Origin: Neoechinorhynchus agilis
Lineage: Eukaryota > Acanthocephala
Assembly: GCA_051530055.1 (NCBI GenBank)
Contig: CM121342.1
Span: forward strand, 8,680,001-8,744,000
Direction: 5' to 3'
DNA length: 64,000 nt
Shown here piece by piece: positions 1 to 11,738 of the stretch (the stretch's first letter is position 1; each line of letters opens with the position of its first letter). Both the position numbers and the translations under genes were made by a program. Below the pieces are notes generated by a model. The model was not told the DNA's origin, did not search any database, and was given only the letters and a program-made list of their open reading frames with translations.

Positions 1-1134
1 TAAATGTCATTTGCTGTAATTTTTTAATAAAAATGAAAATTGACGGCGACTTCGGAAAATCTAAATGTTTTCCATCGTTTTTTTGAAATTGGACTCGGCG
101 TCTAAAGCAATTTTAATGTGTCTTAAAGTTTCGTCTTAAAAGTTGTTTTGATGTTTTATTCTTTAGTTTTTGTCTACGTTGTGTTTTTTCCGAAATTGTA
201 ACTTAAGAAGTATTTTTCTAACTTCATAGATTGTCGTTATTTAGAAATTTTAGACTTTGAGTCTAAAATAAACATAAACCGTCACGGATAAAGCTCTCAA
301 AAGGTTGACATTAGTCGCATGTTTTACAATTATTCGCGTTCTGCATATTTGCTAGCTACAAATATTTGTTGTTGATAATGAATATTTTGTGTTGCAAGCT
401 CTCCGATTTCTTCGTAGAAACATTAACCGACTACTGTATTTATCTGCTATGAAATTCGCTGGATGTTCACGCAACGTTCTCTAATGCTGATTTTCTGTCG
501 AGCGTTATTGCGAATTACTTATCTTATAAAAAATTATTATTGTCAACGGACGATCGAGTAACTTTCGACAATGTCTCTATACGGCTATTTCCGTCCATTT
601 CGTTTATTCTTGGGTTTATTTGATTTTTGAACTTCGTTTTTGTTTGGATTTTTCTGATTAGTAACTTTCAATAACTAACCAATAGCAGTTTCGTTTGATT
701 GATTAGGCAATTCCCTTTTACTCTAGCAATCAAGTTTTTGTTTCATTTCAATGTATTATTCCTCTAAAAGATAATCTTTTCATTGTGCTCGTCGTCTCTT
801 TTCTATCAGAAAGTCATTGTAAACAGTGCTTTAATGTGAATATCAAAGTTAAGCAAGACTCATTTTAAGTGATCATCGAATAATAATAAATCGTAATAGA
901 TATTAAGCAAATAATCAAAAATTATCCAATAGCATCATGATGAGAGAAAACAAATCTCAAATCGTAGGAAAATCAATTCATCGGATTGTGTGTAATTTAG
1001 CGCGATCAATCATGTTCATAAAACGCATTTTGGCTTGGGGAGATAAAGTTGTAAATTTTAATAAAATTTTAGTTCGTACTCTTATGCTCAATTTAGTTTA
1101 AAAAACCAATTTCTCTAAACGACGGAAATTCGAC
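1..1134. other. AT-rich intergenic stretch
   Basis: I see no open frame of note, no RNA gene and no clear repeat. The first trace of coding similarity begins after about 1140 with the LINE relic. Confidence 0.5.
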
Positions 1135-1140
1135 AGGAAA

Positions 1141-2941
1141 AATGTAAGGGCTTATGATCTCCGAAAATCTTGGATTAAGACCTCCAAGAAACTTTGACTA
1201 TTGACGCAACCTCAAATCAACTGGTGAAAATGTTGGATTCCATCAAAGATTTTTATCCCTTTATCAGCCTACTCCAATAAAACCCTTCTCCTATACAACA
1301 ATCAGTTTATTTGGTCCCAATGCGGTGTCCAGCAGGGTGACCCCTTGGCCCCATTGGATTCGCGTGTACAATCAATGAATTGGTACAATCAATAATTTCT
1401 CCTTTCAACGGCTGGTACCTGGATGACGCCACACTCAGCGGTGATCCCCAGGTTGTTTTAAGAGACTTACAAGCTGTTATAAGCGAAGCAGGAAACTTGG
1501 GCCTCGAACTGAATTTCGAAAAATGCGAAATCCTTTTTCAGGGATTCGATGACAGTTCACGTTCGACGATCATCACAGATTTCCGGCAAGTTGCTCCCAG
1601 GGTGCGCGAGGTTACAAAATACGAATTTAATCTCCTCGGAAGCCCCATTTTCGCCGAAAATATCTCAAAGGACCTCGAGGCCCATATACCGAAGCTCGAA
1701 TTATTATGTACAAGAGCATGTGAGTTGTCGGCGCACGAAGACTTCTTCCTTTTAAAGAATTGCCTATACATCCCCAAATTGATGTATAAGCTGAGAGCTG
1801 CTCCGTGTATCGGGGAGAAAAGAGTTTTATCGGATCTCGACGGGTTTTGCGCTCTTTTTTAAAGAAAATTTTAAATATAAATATTACGGATACGGGCTGG
1901 CGGCAGGCCACGTTCCCAACCTCTTTTGGCGGCCTCGGCATCCGCGCAGTGTCTGATTTAGCCCTTCCAGCGTTCCTCGCCTCTTACCGAGCCAGCAAAA
2001 CGTACGCGGAAGCCATTTCCAACATGAGACAAAGCTCGCAACATTATTTGGACGGTTTATCGATCTGGCAATCCCAGACAGAGATCCCGCACCTTCCGGA
2101 AAGTGACCACAAGCAGTCGGCCTGGGACCTTCCCCTCATAAAGAAGATTCACAAATCCCTTAATGATCTTCTCGACGAGGTTTCCCAAGTTCGTCTTGCG
2201 GCGTGCTCTACAAAGGAATCGGGAGCCTGGCTAAATGCTCTCCCCGCCCCGACAATCGGAACTCTTCTAGAGGATTCTATATTTTTAAGTTTTACTGGCA
2301 AGCCGGTATGTTATGATCACTCAATTTTAGACATAAGGATCGCAGTTTCTTTAAGATTGGGCCAGGATATTTGTATCCCGCATCGCTGTCGCTGCGGATC
2401 TATAGTTGAAGCCAATGGCAGACACGGCCTCTGTTGTAAAATGTCCAGAGGGAGGTTTCCAAGACACTCAGAATTGAACTCAATTTTGAGTAGAGCCCTA
2501 GATTCCGTCCACGTGCCCAATATTTAAGAGCCAAGTAACTTGTGCCGCCTAGACAGCAAGCGACCTAACGGTGTCACGGTTTTTCCATGGCGGGAGGGAA
2601 AACCGCTTTTATGGGATGCGACTTGTGTGGACACGCTTGCGCCCAGTAATTTTCCCTTTTCAAAAAAGAGCCTTGGAGGTTCAGTGGTCGCAGCTGAGGA
2701 ACGAAAGCGTTCAAAATATAGAGAGCTCCTAAGGAATTACCATTTCGTCCTTTTTGCCGTGGAAACGTATGGAGCCTTGGGACCATCAGCGCTCACTCTT
2801 CTCGACGATTTGGGACGAAGGACGAAAAGGATGACGGGGGAACCGCACTCTAGAAATTTCCTCGCTCAACGAATCGCTATTGCGATACAGCGAGGGAAGG
2901 CTGCCAGTATACAGGCAACGTCAACAAGTTCACAGGAATAA
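1141..2941 (+). mobile_element. Non-LTR retrotransposon relic (reverse transcriptase plus C-terminal zinc/endonuclease-like region)
   Basis: Around 1318-1350 one frame reads CGVQQGDPLAP, the reverse transcriptase QxGDPL motif. From 1380 another frame has the catalytic box as WYLDDATLSGD. From 1805 a third frame continues the thumb and then a CRCG...GRHGLCC zinc-knuckle-like motif, and from 2540 it reads RPNGV...W..GK.LLWDATCVDTLAPS and ends near SIAIQRG-like sequence at 2941. This RT plus CRCG/GRHG plus RPxG/WDATC layout recurs in LINE-like proteins of cnidarians and arthropods (from memory). The copy is dead: at least two frame changes and one in-frame TAA at 2525-2527, and the 5' half is missing. 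The exact clade is uncertain. Confidence 0.8.
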
Positions 2942-4541
2942 ATTGTAATCGTTGTAAATTAATAATTATTTGTAATGATGATCAACAAAAATGGAATATC
3001 TATTTCTTTATTTTGAGAAGCGAAAATACAAGTCCCTGAACCATGTACCTCAGGTATCCAATGAAAACTTGTAACTTGTAAGCTTTGGACTCCTTTTAGA
3101 AGATTATTTGTGTATTTATTGTTCCACCTTTGCAGCTCATAAACGTAAAAGTCGTAAGGTTGTTGTTTTGTGCTCTTTCCTCCAAATCGATTTGTGCGAG
3201 AAATTGAAGGATGAAAAATGTTGGGGCGACGAGTGTTTTAAATGTGAGAGAAATCTGTGGTAGAAATTAAGGAGGAGGAGAATGAAGGTGCTCTGAATAC
3301 TTTTGAAATATTGGAACGAGGTGTTTTTCTAAAGGCAGGAGTTCGGAGGAGAAGATTAGAGCGCACCTCCCTTGTGAACGGTATTAAGTTTTTGGAATAA
3401 ATCAGAAGAAAATTTGCAAAAGGTTGGATATGCGTAGGTGAACGTTGTTAATGCACAAAGAATAGGACCCCCTCGATTTCTGATAGGATAAATGAATGTG
3501 GCGGTTGTTGTTTTGAATCTTCAGTCAATTGTTTGTAAGTTTTTAAATATGATAGTCTGAGACTTAACGTTGCGAAGTACGCCACTTACAGCTGGCAGTT
3601 TTCACAAAAACCCGATTGAATCAATAATAGACGGTGAGAGGCTACTTGGGAGGAGAACCGTTGGTTACACATAAACCCGAAGAGTTCCTGTAAAAGATTG
3701 ACGAGTCCTTCAAAAGGGTACACGGTCAGAACACTTGCTAAACGATTACACCGTACCGTCATCACATCAATCAACGATATCGAATCCCACTAGCGGATAA
3801 GGCTTGTCTCGGCGCCAATGGAAGTAAATAATGATTTTGACCGAAGTCCTTGTATCATGTCTTTTGCGGTACTCGGCAGCGCTCGCTGCTTTCCTGGTTT
3901 AATAGTGGCGAATTTCATATTGCTGGCTGCGAGCGTGTCCACAAACGTAGCGTCCCAGGGAAGATATTTGCCACCCCTCGCTACGGGGAATACTGCGACA
4001 CCGTAAAAAATTATTTATTGATTCTGCTGGATTTCATCTAAGACTGTTTTTCCAAAGAACATTCCAAATTTGCAGCTATGTTCCTGATATGCAATGTCGC
4101 GAGATTACTTGGCAGATACGAAGACCAATCTTGGCTCCTAAAAGCACAATCTTTCCTCCTTCCCCTCAGAATGTTAGGTTGTGTCACTAACGCAGCGTAG
4201 TATTCATAATTCTCTAGGAATCTTTTGACTCCTTTTGGTAGTGGTCTATAGTATACCTAAGCGCTGCTTTCAGGATCATGCGGCGAATAAAGCAATCCGA
4301 GCAACCAATTGGTTTCAATAAAGCAACACGAGTGAGTTATGCCTTCAATTCGCACAAATCAAAATAGCCATGTTTCTTCTTTTATCGATATTTGATATCG
4401 TTTCATCTACAAATCCTAGTTTTCTTTTACTGTCAATGAACTTACGATTAAAAAATGAACACACTCAATCTTCAATTGCAGAATGTTGATTTGAAAAGTA
4501 AAATCTAAAATCTTTTACGTTCCCCTTAGGTTCGAAAAAAC
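2942..4541. other. Intergenic, no supported gene
   Basis: Only short ORFs without recognisable content occur here (for example 3818-4006 plus and 3586-3774 minus). No repeat or RNA gene is evident. The last bases (4520-4530, CCCCTTAG) look like a splice acceptor for the gene that starts at 4542. Confidence 0.4.
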
Positions 4542-5277
4542 ATGGGTTCATCCACACTGCGTATAATACTGATATGGATATTTCTTATTGTGCTCATTTC
4601 AATACCAATCGCATTGGTTTTGAAATGGATGATGCTTAATTCGGAACCGTTCAATGTTCACGCACCGTCCGTATTCATCCCGCATCCACCTATGGCGATT
4701 ATCGGTGCCATTGCAGTTCCATCAATCGCTAGCATATTATTTAAATACACACAAATCGATACAAATCCGATGATGAGACGAAGGATAAAGCTTTTACACC
4801 TTATTCTCCACTTATCTGGGAACTCTCACTGAGCTTCTGATAGCTGAGAATTCCTAAAGAGTATCCGGAGTTGCCACAACCGCTGTCAGTATTTATTTTG
4901 CATTCCAATCTCACGTAGTAAAGAGAATTCCGCACTTTTATTCTATTCATTCAATCATGGGATTAATTTCAATATCATTAGCTGCTGTGCAGTGGATTTT
5001 ATCTTTCATTGCGTTTCAATATCCAACGTTGTCCTCGCAAACCAGATCCAAATCGATGCCATATCATCGATACTGCGGAGCAATGCTACTTGTTTTATAC
5101 GCTGCGACTGTGGTGCTGGGAATAACAGAAAAAGCCATTTTCTCTGGTGAATATTCAGCAAAAAAACAAGTTACGCACTTGGCCAATATCAGTGGGATTG
5201 CCGTCATTGCGATCACAATATTCACAGTTTCTTGGATTATTCAGAAATCGGTTCCAGCAAAAGCATTAAAAACGTAA
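4542..5277 (+). CDS. Cytochrome b561 family transmembrane reductase, two exons with an unusual intron
   Basis: Cytochrome b561 proteins move electrons from ascorbate across membranes with two hemes held by His pairs in a six-helix core; related duodenal forms reduce ferric iron. The first exon (to about 4816) gives TM1, then PHPPMAIIGAIAV and KLLHLILH. The second (from about 4866) gives VATTAVSVYFAFQSH, HFYSIHSIMGL, PYHRYCGAMLL and LGITEKAIFS, in family order. The expected heme histidines (HPP, KLLH, IHS, YHR) are all visible. The two exons are in different frames. Removing 49 nt between TATC direct repeats (4813-4816 and 4862-4865) joins them and gives 26 residues from KLLH to FQSH, the same spacing I recall in human CYBRD1. 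Product about 228 aa, normal for the family. An AG acceptor lies 13 nt before the ATG. Confidence 0.85.
4813..4865 (+). other. Non-canonical 49-nt intron of cytochrome b561
   Basis: No GT donor exists between the end of the first coding block and position 4861, yet a frame change and family alignment demand an intron. TATC occurs at both edges. Inside, GGAA-c-TCTCA (4819-4829) can pair with TGAGA-a-TTCC (4845-4854). Intron status is inferred from homology. Confidence 0.6.
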
Positions 5278-7487
5278 AAAGTAGAACGTTCAGAAGAAAT
5301 CGACATCTTGTGCGAGGAGAGGTGGCTCAAAATAAACATTATCGTATTATTTCTCTTACAGAAAGTATTGAAGGATTGATGGAACAAATCATTTCATTTT
5401 TCTATATGACAGGTTGGGAATGCGCCTAAATACGCAACCTAATTGAAGATTATCATTCAACCTTCCTTTCTCGTTGGTTCTTAATATGGCCGTTTCTTTA
5501 CCTCGTAAAAGTGGTAGCAAAATTCAGTTGACCAGAGTATTCAAAGCGAAATGTCTTGATAAATTCTCGTTGATACAAACAAAGTTAGCGTTGAAGGTAT
5601 TTAAAAATCTCTAACTTGATTAACTATTTATGTGCAAAAGTTTAATTTGGCAATCAAAAGAGAGATGAGGATAAACATAGTGAAACTCTAATGCAATGGT
5701 TTTGAAAGCATTTTAAAAGCATTATATACATTTTGATAAGCAAATTTTGGAGTAAATTAAATAGATAAGGTATTAAATTTGTTTAATAATCTATTAGATT
5801 CCCAAGTGATAATTTTAAACCATGAGAATTCCTTTCGATTAAAACGAGCTCGGTTTCTGCAACAAATCATAGTCAATAAAAACTTTCCAATGTCTTTTTT
5901 CAAAAAAGGATAAAATTGGCATACCTGAACTTCGACACTTAGTGGATCATAAAAGGCGGAATTTGATAAACCAAAGGAGTTTAGGTCTTTGATTGCAACG
6001 AAACGATCGTTCAAATATCGTTATATTCTAAACTAGGAGATGTTCCAATTGGTCGAGCAAATGGCAAGCAATGAGGATTCCTCAAGCATAAACTGGTTCC
6101 TCCGAAAATTAAGGATCATATTCAAGAAAATATTGGAAGCAAACCACTGCAGGCTACCGCGCCATCAACTCGGAAACGGCTTATTGAAAACACAAATAAA
6201 GAAACGGCACAGAAGGAAGGTAGCGAACAAAGAGGATCCGCCGTCTTTTAAACTGAAGAGGTCAAAAACAATAGAAAGTAAACATTTAAAAAAATCATAA
6301 GTCACCTCTTGAAGAAATGAATAGACAAAACACTGATAATATGAAACTGCCATCGTTTTAACCAAAATTGCAACGATTAAAATGGTTATTGAAATTCCAG
6401 ATTTCTGTTCGTACAAAAAATCAACTTGCAATTTCAAAAATAATTTCTTAAGCTTTTTAGCGATGCTTAAATGAAGTTTATTTCTTTCCAAATCTTGTAA
6501 TTCTCAAAAAAAATTCATCAACGAAAAATCTGGTGTTTGCTCCTTAAAGATTGTGGAAGAAAAATTAATATTCTCTCCGAGGTCACAAAATCATTCACTT
6601 TTCCCTTATCATCGATAATGCAAGAATGGCAATCGTTTACGATTTTAATCAAATTCTATAGAAATCAGCAATTCTCGCGTGAAATGCCAATAGTACTGTG
6701 AGCTTCCAAATCTTTACAAATTCAGGCTTTTCAGCAAAAATTATAGCGCCATCGCAATGGAGACTTTAAACTCATTTATTTTAATTTTATCACTGAATTA
6801 CTGCTTTCCTGAAAAATTAAATCACCTGTAAATCAGTTTTTCTTGATTTTCGATTTGTCTGTCAGCAATAATTATTTTTAAAACGCACACTCATTTGACA
6901 TTAAATCCTCAATATCCATCAAATTTCTTTTTGGAAGATGATCGGCGTTCGATTCCACGACACCGAAATCTGATCTTCGAAAAACGTTCATTAATCGAAA
7001 GTCTTCAGTGCGGCATCGATCAAGACATCGATTTGATTCCGTCTCTTAAATCGGTCCTTTTTTTAAAAGAAAAGTTTCATCTACGACCTTTTTGAGCACG
7101 GAAAATCTTCTTGGTAATAAGCAAATAAAATTATTGTCGATTTAGTAAACAAAAGTCCGCGTCGGGATTTTATTGTACATTTTAGAAGAAAAGAATGCTG
7201 CCGAATTTTATTGCATTTTTGTTAAAAAAGGAGAAAAATAATTCGAAAAAGCGCAGTTTCCTGGCGACAGATTTTACGAGGCAGGCGAGAATTCTTCAAC
7301 TGAACCACCGTTGTCCTTGAACTGATATCTTGGTTAAAATTCAACTTTTACGTTTTTGTGCACCAAAAATGCACAAAAGTACGAATAAGTTAACCTTCAA
7401 CGATAATTGGGATAAAAGCAGCCGTTCACTTAGGGATCCCTTCAGAAGATCTTTCTCATTAGATTATTTTCTCAAATTACAATCTAA
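5278..7487. other. Mostly non-coding intergenic DNA
   Basis: AT-rich sequence with small ORFs of no known similarity. The only one worth listing (6040-6300) is given separately. No repeats or RNA genes were recognised. Confidence 0.4.
6040..6300 (+). CDS. Possible small basic protein, unknown
   Basis: An 86-codon ATG ORF. The product is lysine and arginine rich in its second half (KKRHRRKV, KLKRSKT, KHLKKS), with no signal peptide or membrane segment. I do not recognise it. It is surrounded by non-coding DNA and lacks any homology support, so it may be a chance ORF. Confidence 0.2.
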   Translation: MFQLVEQMASNEDSSSINWFLRKLRIIFKKILEANHCRLPRHQLGNGLLKTQIKKRHRRKVANKEDPPSFKLKRSKTIESKHLKKS

Positions 7488-7647
7488 TCATCTTGTTTTT
7501 CTCTTCAGATTCTCCAAAGCTTCACAATGACGCTTTCTATTGATTGCGTTCAATTCACTTGCACGCTCAGGATTCTCAGCAATCCGCATTTCTGCTGCTT
7601 CCTCATTGCCGTTATGGATTTCGATGATAGCTTCTCCGCGCTCCACC

Positions 7648-9060
7648 TTATCGAAAAGAGACGAATATGCCGATTGCAGTTGAGTTGGATTTGTTCTCCT
7701 TAGACGCCATTATGGACATCAATGTTTTTTCGGCAAAATCGATAGCTTTTTTAAGCGTAATGGCTCTCAGCGGTCGTCCACGTTGAAATTCTTTTACGAT
7801 GACTATCGATTTGTAAAACATTCTTCGGTCTTTACCTGATAAATGTTTGAGAAGATATTTTACGACGGATAAAAACTTACAATGAACATATTGCTTCCGC
7901 ACTTCTCTTAAGAAAATCTTTATCGTTGGAATCATAGAACCCAGCTCTTGCTCAGTCTGTGCTCTGGTCATTCCCAGAATTTCTATTAGAGCGTTAGACC
8001 GGATTTTTTGTCTTAATATATTACCTTCGTCATTCGAAATATTATTTGGTTGAAGAGTTGGTTCCATGTAGACCGGATCTTGGGCCTGAGATTGATTAAA
8101 TACAGCATTTGAATTTGTTAATCTTATCGCCGATTCTTGGAAATGATTACCGCTATGTTCGGAAAAGTTTGGTTCAACTTTTAGCGGTTGGAAAATTTCT
8201 TGATTAAAAAACGGTGTTTGTTGCTGTACATTTCTTTGACCGTCGAGTACACCTACAGGTTGGAGTTGTTGAAATTGATTGGTGAAATCAATCGGCTGAT
8301 CAATGTACATCGACATATTTGGTTGGCTGAGTGGTTGGGACTGATTAGGTGGGAAGGGCGCTTCATATTGATTAAATTGATGGATCGGATGCTGTTGACT
8401 CATTGGGTTGTAGCGATTCGGCTGTCTTGTTTGATATAATCGCTGATTTTGGAGCATTGGATTCAGTATATTCTTCGATTGCCAGACATGGTTCGACCTT
8501 TGAGGTTGGTTTGTTGTAAATGTCGGCTCCAATTGAGTGGGTCGACCGATCGGTTCGGTTTGATTGTAATAAAACGAACTTTCATATCGATTTGATTCGT
8601 CGATCGGATTCCGTTGATTCGTTGGGTGATAGCAGTGCATGCCTTGTTCGTTTCGTTGATATTCGAACATTGGGCCGTCCTGCTCAAATTGATTAAATTG
8701 GCCAATTGATTCAAGACGATTTATCTCGTGGTCCGATTGTGTAGCGTTCACCTGCATTTGGTTGCTTAATTGTTGCCGTGGTTCATAGTAGCCGGTTGTT
8801 GTATGTCTCATTTCTGGTCGCGTTGCTCGTCGATTCGTCCGAAAATGCCCCGACTGATTAACCACTTGATTAAATAAATCCAGCACTGATTTATAGTATT
8901 GAGAGAGATTGCTAGATTTGGTGTATAAATCCTCTTCTGTGCATGTCGGAGATTCGTCGTGTGGACGTCCTCCCAAATCCATAATATTTTGTCTATAAAA
9001 AACCGATTCGCATTGCAAAGATATCGCGATGAAGGAATTCCTACATCGTTTTAGTAACAT
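7648..9060 (-). CDS. Q/N-rich protein with a helical C-terminal domain, unknown function
   Basis: A 470-codon ORF from the ATG at 9060; the likelier start is the ATG at 8980-8982 (MDLGGRPHDE), because TTTTTTATAG, a good 3' splice site, lies about ten bases upstream of it. Residues about 60-330 (of the long form) are low-complexity, rich in Q, N, P and aromatic residues, with recurrent NQ/QFNQ/PIGRP tracts, as in prion-like or phase-separating proteins. The last ~120 residues (NALIEILGMTRAQTEQEL, VHCKFLSVVKYLLKHLSGKDRR) look like a folded helical domain. Near the end another frame opens (7488-7735) encoding a charged helical stretch ending NLKRKTR, which could be the true C-terminus if a frame change or intron is present. 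I recognise no family. It stands alone, without same-strand neighbours. Confidence 0.7.
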   Translation of the reverse strand: MLLKRCRNSFIAISLQCESVFYRQNIMDLGGRPHDESPTCTEEDLYTKSSNLSQYYKSVLDLFNQVVNQSGHFRTNRRATRPEMRHTTTGYYEPRQQLSNQMQVNATQSDHEINRLESIGQFNQFEQDGPMFEYQRNEQGMHCYHPTNQRNPIDESNRYESSFYYNQTEPIGRPTQLEPTFTTNQPQRSNHVWQSKNILNPMLQNQRLYQTRQPNRYNPMSQQHPIHQFNQYEAPFPPNQSQPLSQPNMSMYIDQPIDFTNQFQQLQPVGVLDGQRNVQQQTPFFNQEIFQPLKVEPNFSEHSGNHFQESAIRLTNSNAVFNQSQAQDPVYMEPTLQPNNISNDEGNILRQKIRSNALIEILGMTRAQTEQELGSMIPTIKIFLREVRKQYVHCKFLSVVKYLLKHLSGKDRRMFYKSIVIVKEFQRGRPLRAITLKKAIDFAEKTLMSIMASKENKSNSTAIGIFVSFR

Positions 9061-9564
9061 AAAGACGATTCTCGTAGGCTATTTCCATTTGCATTCACTT
9101 TCTAGATCGTTGAGTTGTTTCGTATGATGATCGAGTTAAGCGATGATTTTTGTATAAAGATGGAATATCGCCTATTCTTACCATTCCGATAAAGCTACAA
9201 ATATTGGAAACTGTGAATTGAATGGGCGGACTTAAGAATATTTATTTGAAAAATGTACATCTTCTGCTGCAATAAATCGATTTTTAGAGTTCTTTGAGCA
9301 AAAGAATTTTTGTGACAGTTGAGTTGAAATTCTCCTATTTGCTTAGGTCTAGAAAGTTAAAGAAAGTGAAAAGGAAGCAAATGTTGCGATCTTACTTAAA
9401 AAAATTGCGCATTTGACAATTCAGAAAATTCCTTAGTTAACTCAGTCTCAGTCAAATGGTTCTTGAAAGTCTTTTGATTTTAAGTGTACATCTTCTTGGC
9501 CATAGCAAAAGGCAGAAATCAATTCTCAAGAATATAAAACGCTCTCACTTTATTTTACTAAGAA
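9061..9564. other. Intergenic, upstream side of the Q/N-rich gene
   Basis: No ORFs or repeats seen. This is the presumed promoter and leader region of the minus-strand gene ending its 5' side near 9060. Confidence 0.3.
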
Positions 9565-10390
9565 TATAGCGATCCATCTTGAAAGTCTTCGAATAAGTAA
9601 ATTTGCATCTAAAAAAGGTTGAAAAATGAAATTCTCTAATGATTCCAATCAGCCGTGAGTTTCTGAAGAATGCGGCAAATAATTCTCTATCTAGACAAAT
9701 TCACAAAAATCTTTAAACGAACAAATGCAGTGCATTCAAAATATCAACAATTTAATTCTATATTAAATCTTATAAAAAAATTCAAATTCATAAAAAAAAT
9801 AAGGACAATAGATTAAGTGCCCAGTATTGGAGCTTTTATTTCATCAGTGCTTAAGAAATCCCACGAAGATAATAAGAAATGTCAGAAAAAATCGAGTAAT
9901 TAAAAATGGCATTCGTGAGCAAAACAATAGTCAATCAGCCTAGACAATGACATTTTCCTACGTCCCTAGAAAGTGTTAGATTTAACGATATTTCGTCCTA
10001 TTTAAAGTCTAGCGAACTATATGTTTTAATCGACCGATAATAATTTTAGAGATTCGTTTACATGTGATTTATCTACGCTGAAAAGAAACTTCCTATTCAT
10101 CCCTCAGCTAATTTATAGAATAGAAAACATCTATTTCAATTCTTTTCATTCGAGCAATCAAATATCTCTGCAAATGCATTCTTAATAATCATAGAAATAA
10201 AAATTTAAAGCGTATTGTTAAGAAACAAGTTCCCTACAATTCGCATAAGGTTCAGAAAAAGCTGCTTGATTGGAAAAATTGGGTTTCCGGTCAAACATAA
10301 TAATCATTTCGCCATTTATGCTTGCAACAATGAGCTTCAAAAAAACGAACGTTGGCTTAAAAGCTAAACGTGAGTATATTCTAAAATATA
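9565..10390. repeat. Long direct repeat, copy 1 (~825 bp)
   Basis: Nearly identical, in the same orientation, to 13266-14092; both start TATAGCGATCCATC and run through AAGCTAAACGTGAGTA. Only a few mismatches were seen (such as gaataagtaaat versus gaatatgtaaaa near the start). The offset is a constant 3701 bp, so there are no net indels until the last ~15 bp. It does not begin TG or end CA and has no obvious coding content. Confidence 0.95.
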
Positions 10391-11407
10391 ACGTATTCAT
10401 TTACCGTCAAATCAACCTTTTTTAACAATGCCTTCTTCTCCACAGCGAGGTTATAACAATAAATGATCATGCAAGCAGCGTGATTGCCAATTGTTTTATA
10501 ATTTAGAGGACCTATTCGATCATGTTTTTAGGTCTAATTACGATACGTTTGCTTAAGAATCATTGCTTAAATTTGTCAAAGCAGAAAAACCCATAAGGTG
10601 TACTCTGACAATCTAGTTCGCTCGTACTGGAAAATATTGTACAAAGAGGTCTTTAATATCTAAAATTAGGACTGCATTCGTCCGAAACAAGGGCGATTGG
10701 CAATAAAATTGAACAGAGTAATCGCAAATAACTAATCATAGCTGAATCTTGTGATCTATTTTTCAGCTTCTTTCTACTGCTTATGAGCGCACAGAAGATT
10801 GTGATTTATAGTTTTACTCATACTAAGGACTTGTACGTTCATTTTAAGGAGCATTCTTATTAAAAATCGGTGCTTAGTATGATATTTAAAAAACAATCTT
10901 TCTTGAAATTTATTTTCTAAACCTTTTTTTCAAATGTTGTAAAGATGCACAGCATACCGATTTTTCAAACCCAGAATCAAAGTTTTAGTTTGGCATCAAT
11001 ATTTTATTTTGGATAAGTTTTTTAGTCATCGAGGCAAAAACAATTTGCCATTGATTTTGCTGAGGTACCTTACAAAATGATCGAGTTTAGGAATATAAAA
11101 TTGCAAAACCGTTTTTACGAAGCGACGAATTGAATAAAAAAACATAAGCCCAAATAATGCATAAAGCCTAAAACAATTAGTTTAAGATTAAATTGGGTAT
11201 TTAGCCGTCGAACAGTTTAGTGTGTTCATTTTGTATGGATAAAGAAAGCTAGAACAGGAAATATAGAAATTTAAAAGCAGTATTTAACAACTATGGCAAC
11301 AAGGAAATCGAATTTCTCATTTTTGTACGGATGTCGTGAAGGACAAAATAGCAAAAAAATAATAAATATAAAATTTAGCGTTCACAGAATTAAAACGCAA
11401 CATTAAC
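10391..11407. other. Non-coding spacer between the repeat and the secreted-protein gene
   Basis: AT-rich, only short chance ORFs. The stretch right before 11408 would hold the promoter of the secreted-protein gene; I see no diagnostic element. Confidence 0.3.
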
Positions 11408-11738
11408 ATGAACGTTTTAAAATCTTATTTCTCACTTTTGTTGTTGGGAACTGCGACCATCGTAAGCTTTCAGCATACAAATGGCAAAATTAATGAAAAG
11501 GTACTGAAGATTGAATACTTTCAGTATCAAGCAAAAAAAATCGAAAAGTTATTTCCAAATATGGCATAACAAAAGGTTATCCGGAGAGCACAGTGTCAAG
11601 GATAACAATTTTGCAAAGGGCGATGCAAGAAACAATAAAGACAATATCAAGAAAATGACTCAAGTTTCAGATAATTATAATTTTGCGCATAAAAGAGAAC
11701 CGAGCCTCAATTCAAGAGAAACGACCGGCTCAAATTGA
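11408..11738 (+). CDS. Small secreted protein, unknown, with a 31-nt intron
   Basis: The ATG at 11408 opens a classic signal peptide (MNVLKSYFSLLLLGTATIVS) followed by FQHTNGKINEK. A 31-nt GT-AG intron (11501-11531) then joins the frame to QKKSKSYFQIWHN... and a lysine/asparagine-rich tail ending at a TGA at 11736-11738; the product is about 100 aa. The intron begins and ends next to AAG and contains TACTGAA/TTCAGTA, a 7-bp inverted repeat. The encoded tail has no cysteines. Downstream DNA contains cysteine-rich coding relics that may have been further exons. I do not recognise the family. Confidence 0.45.
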
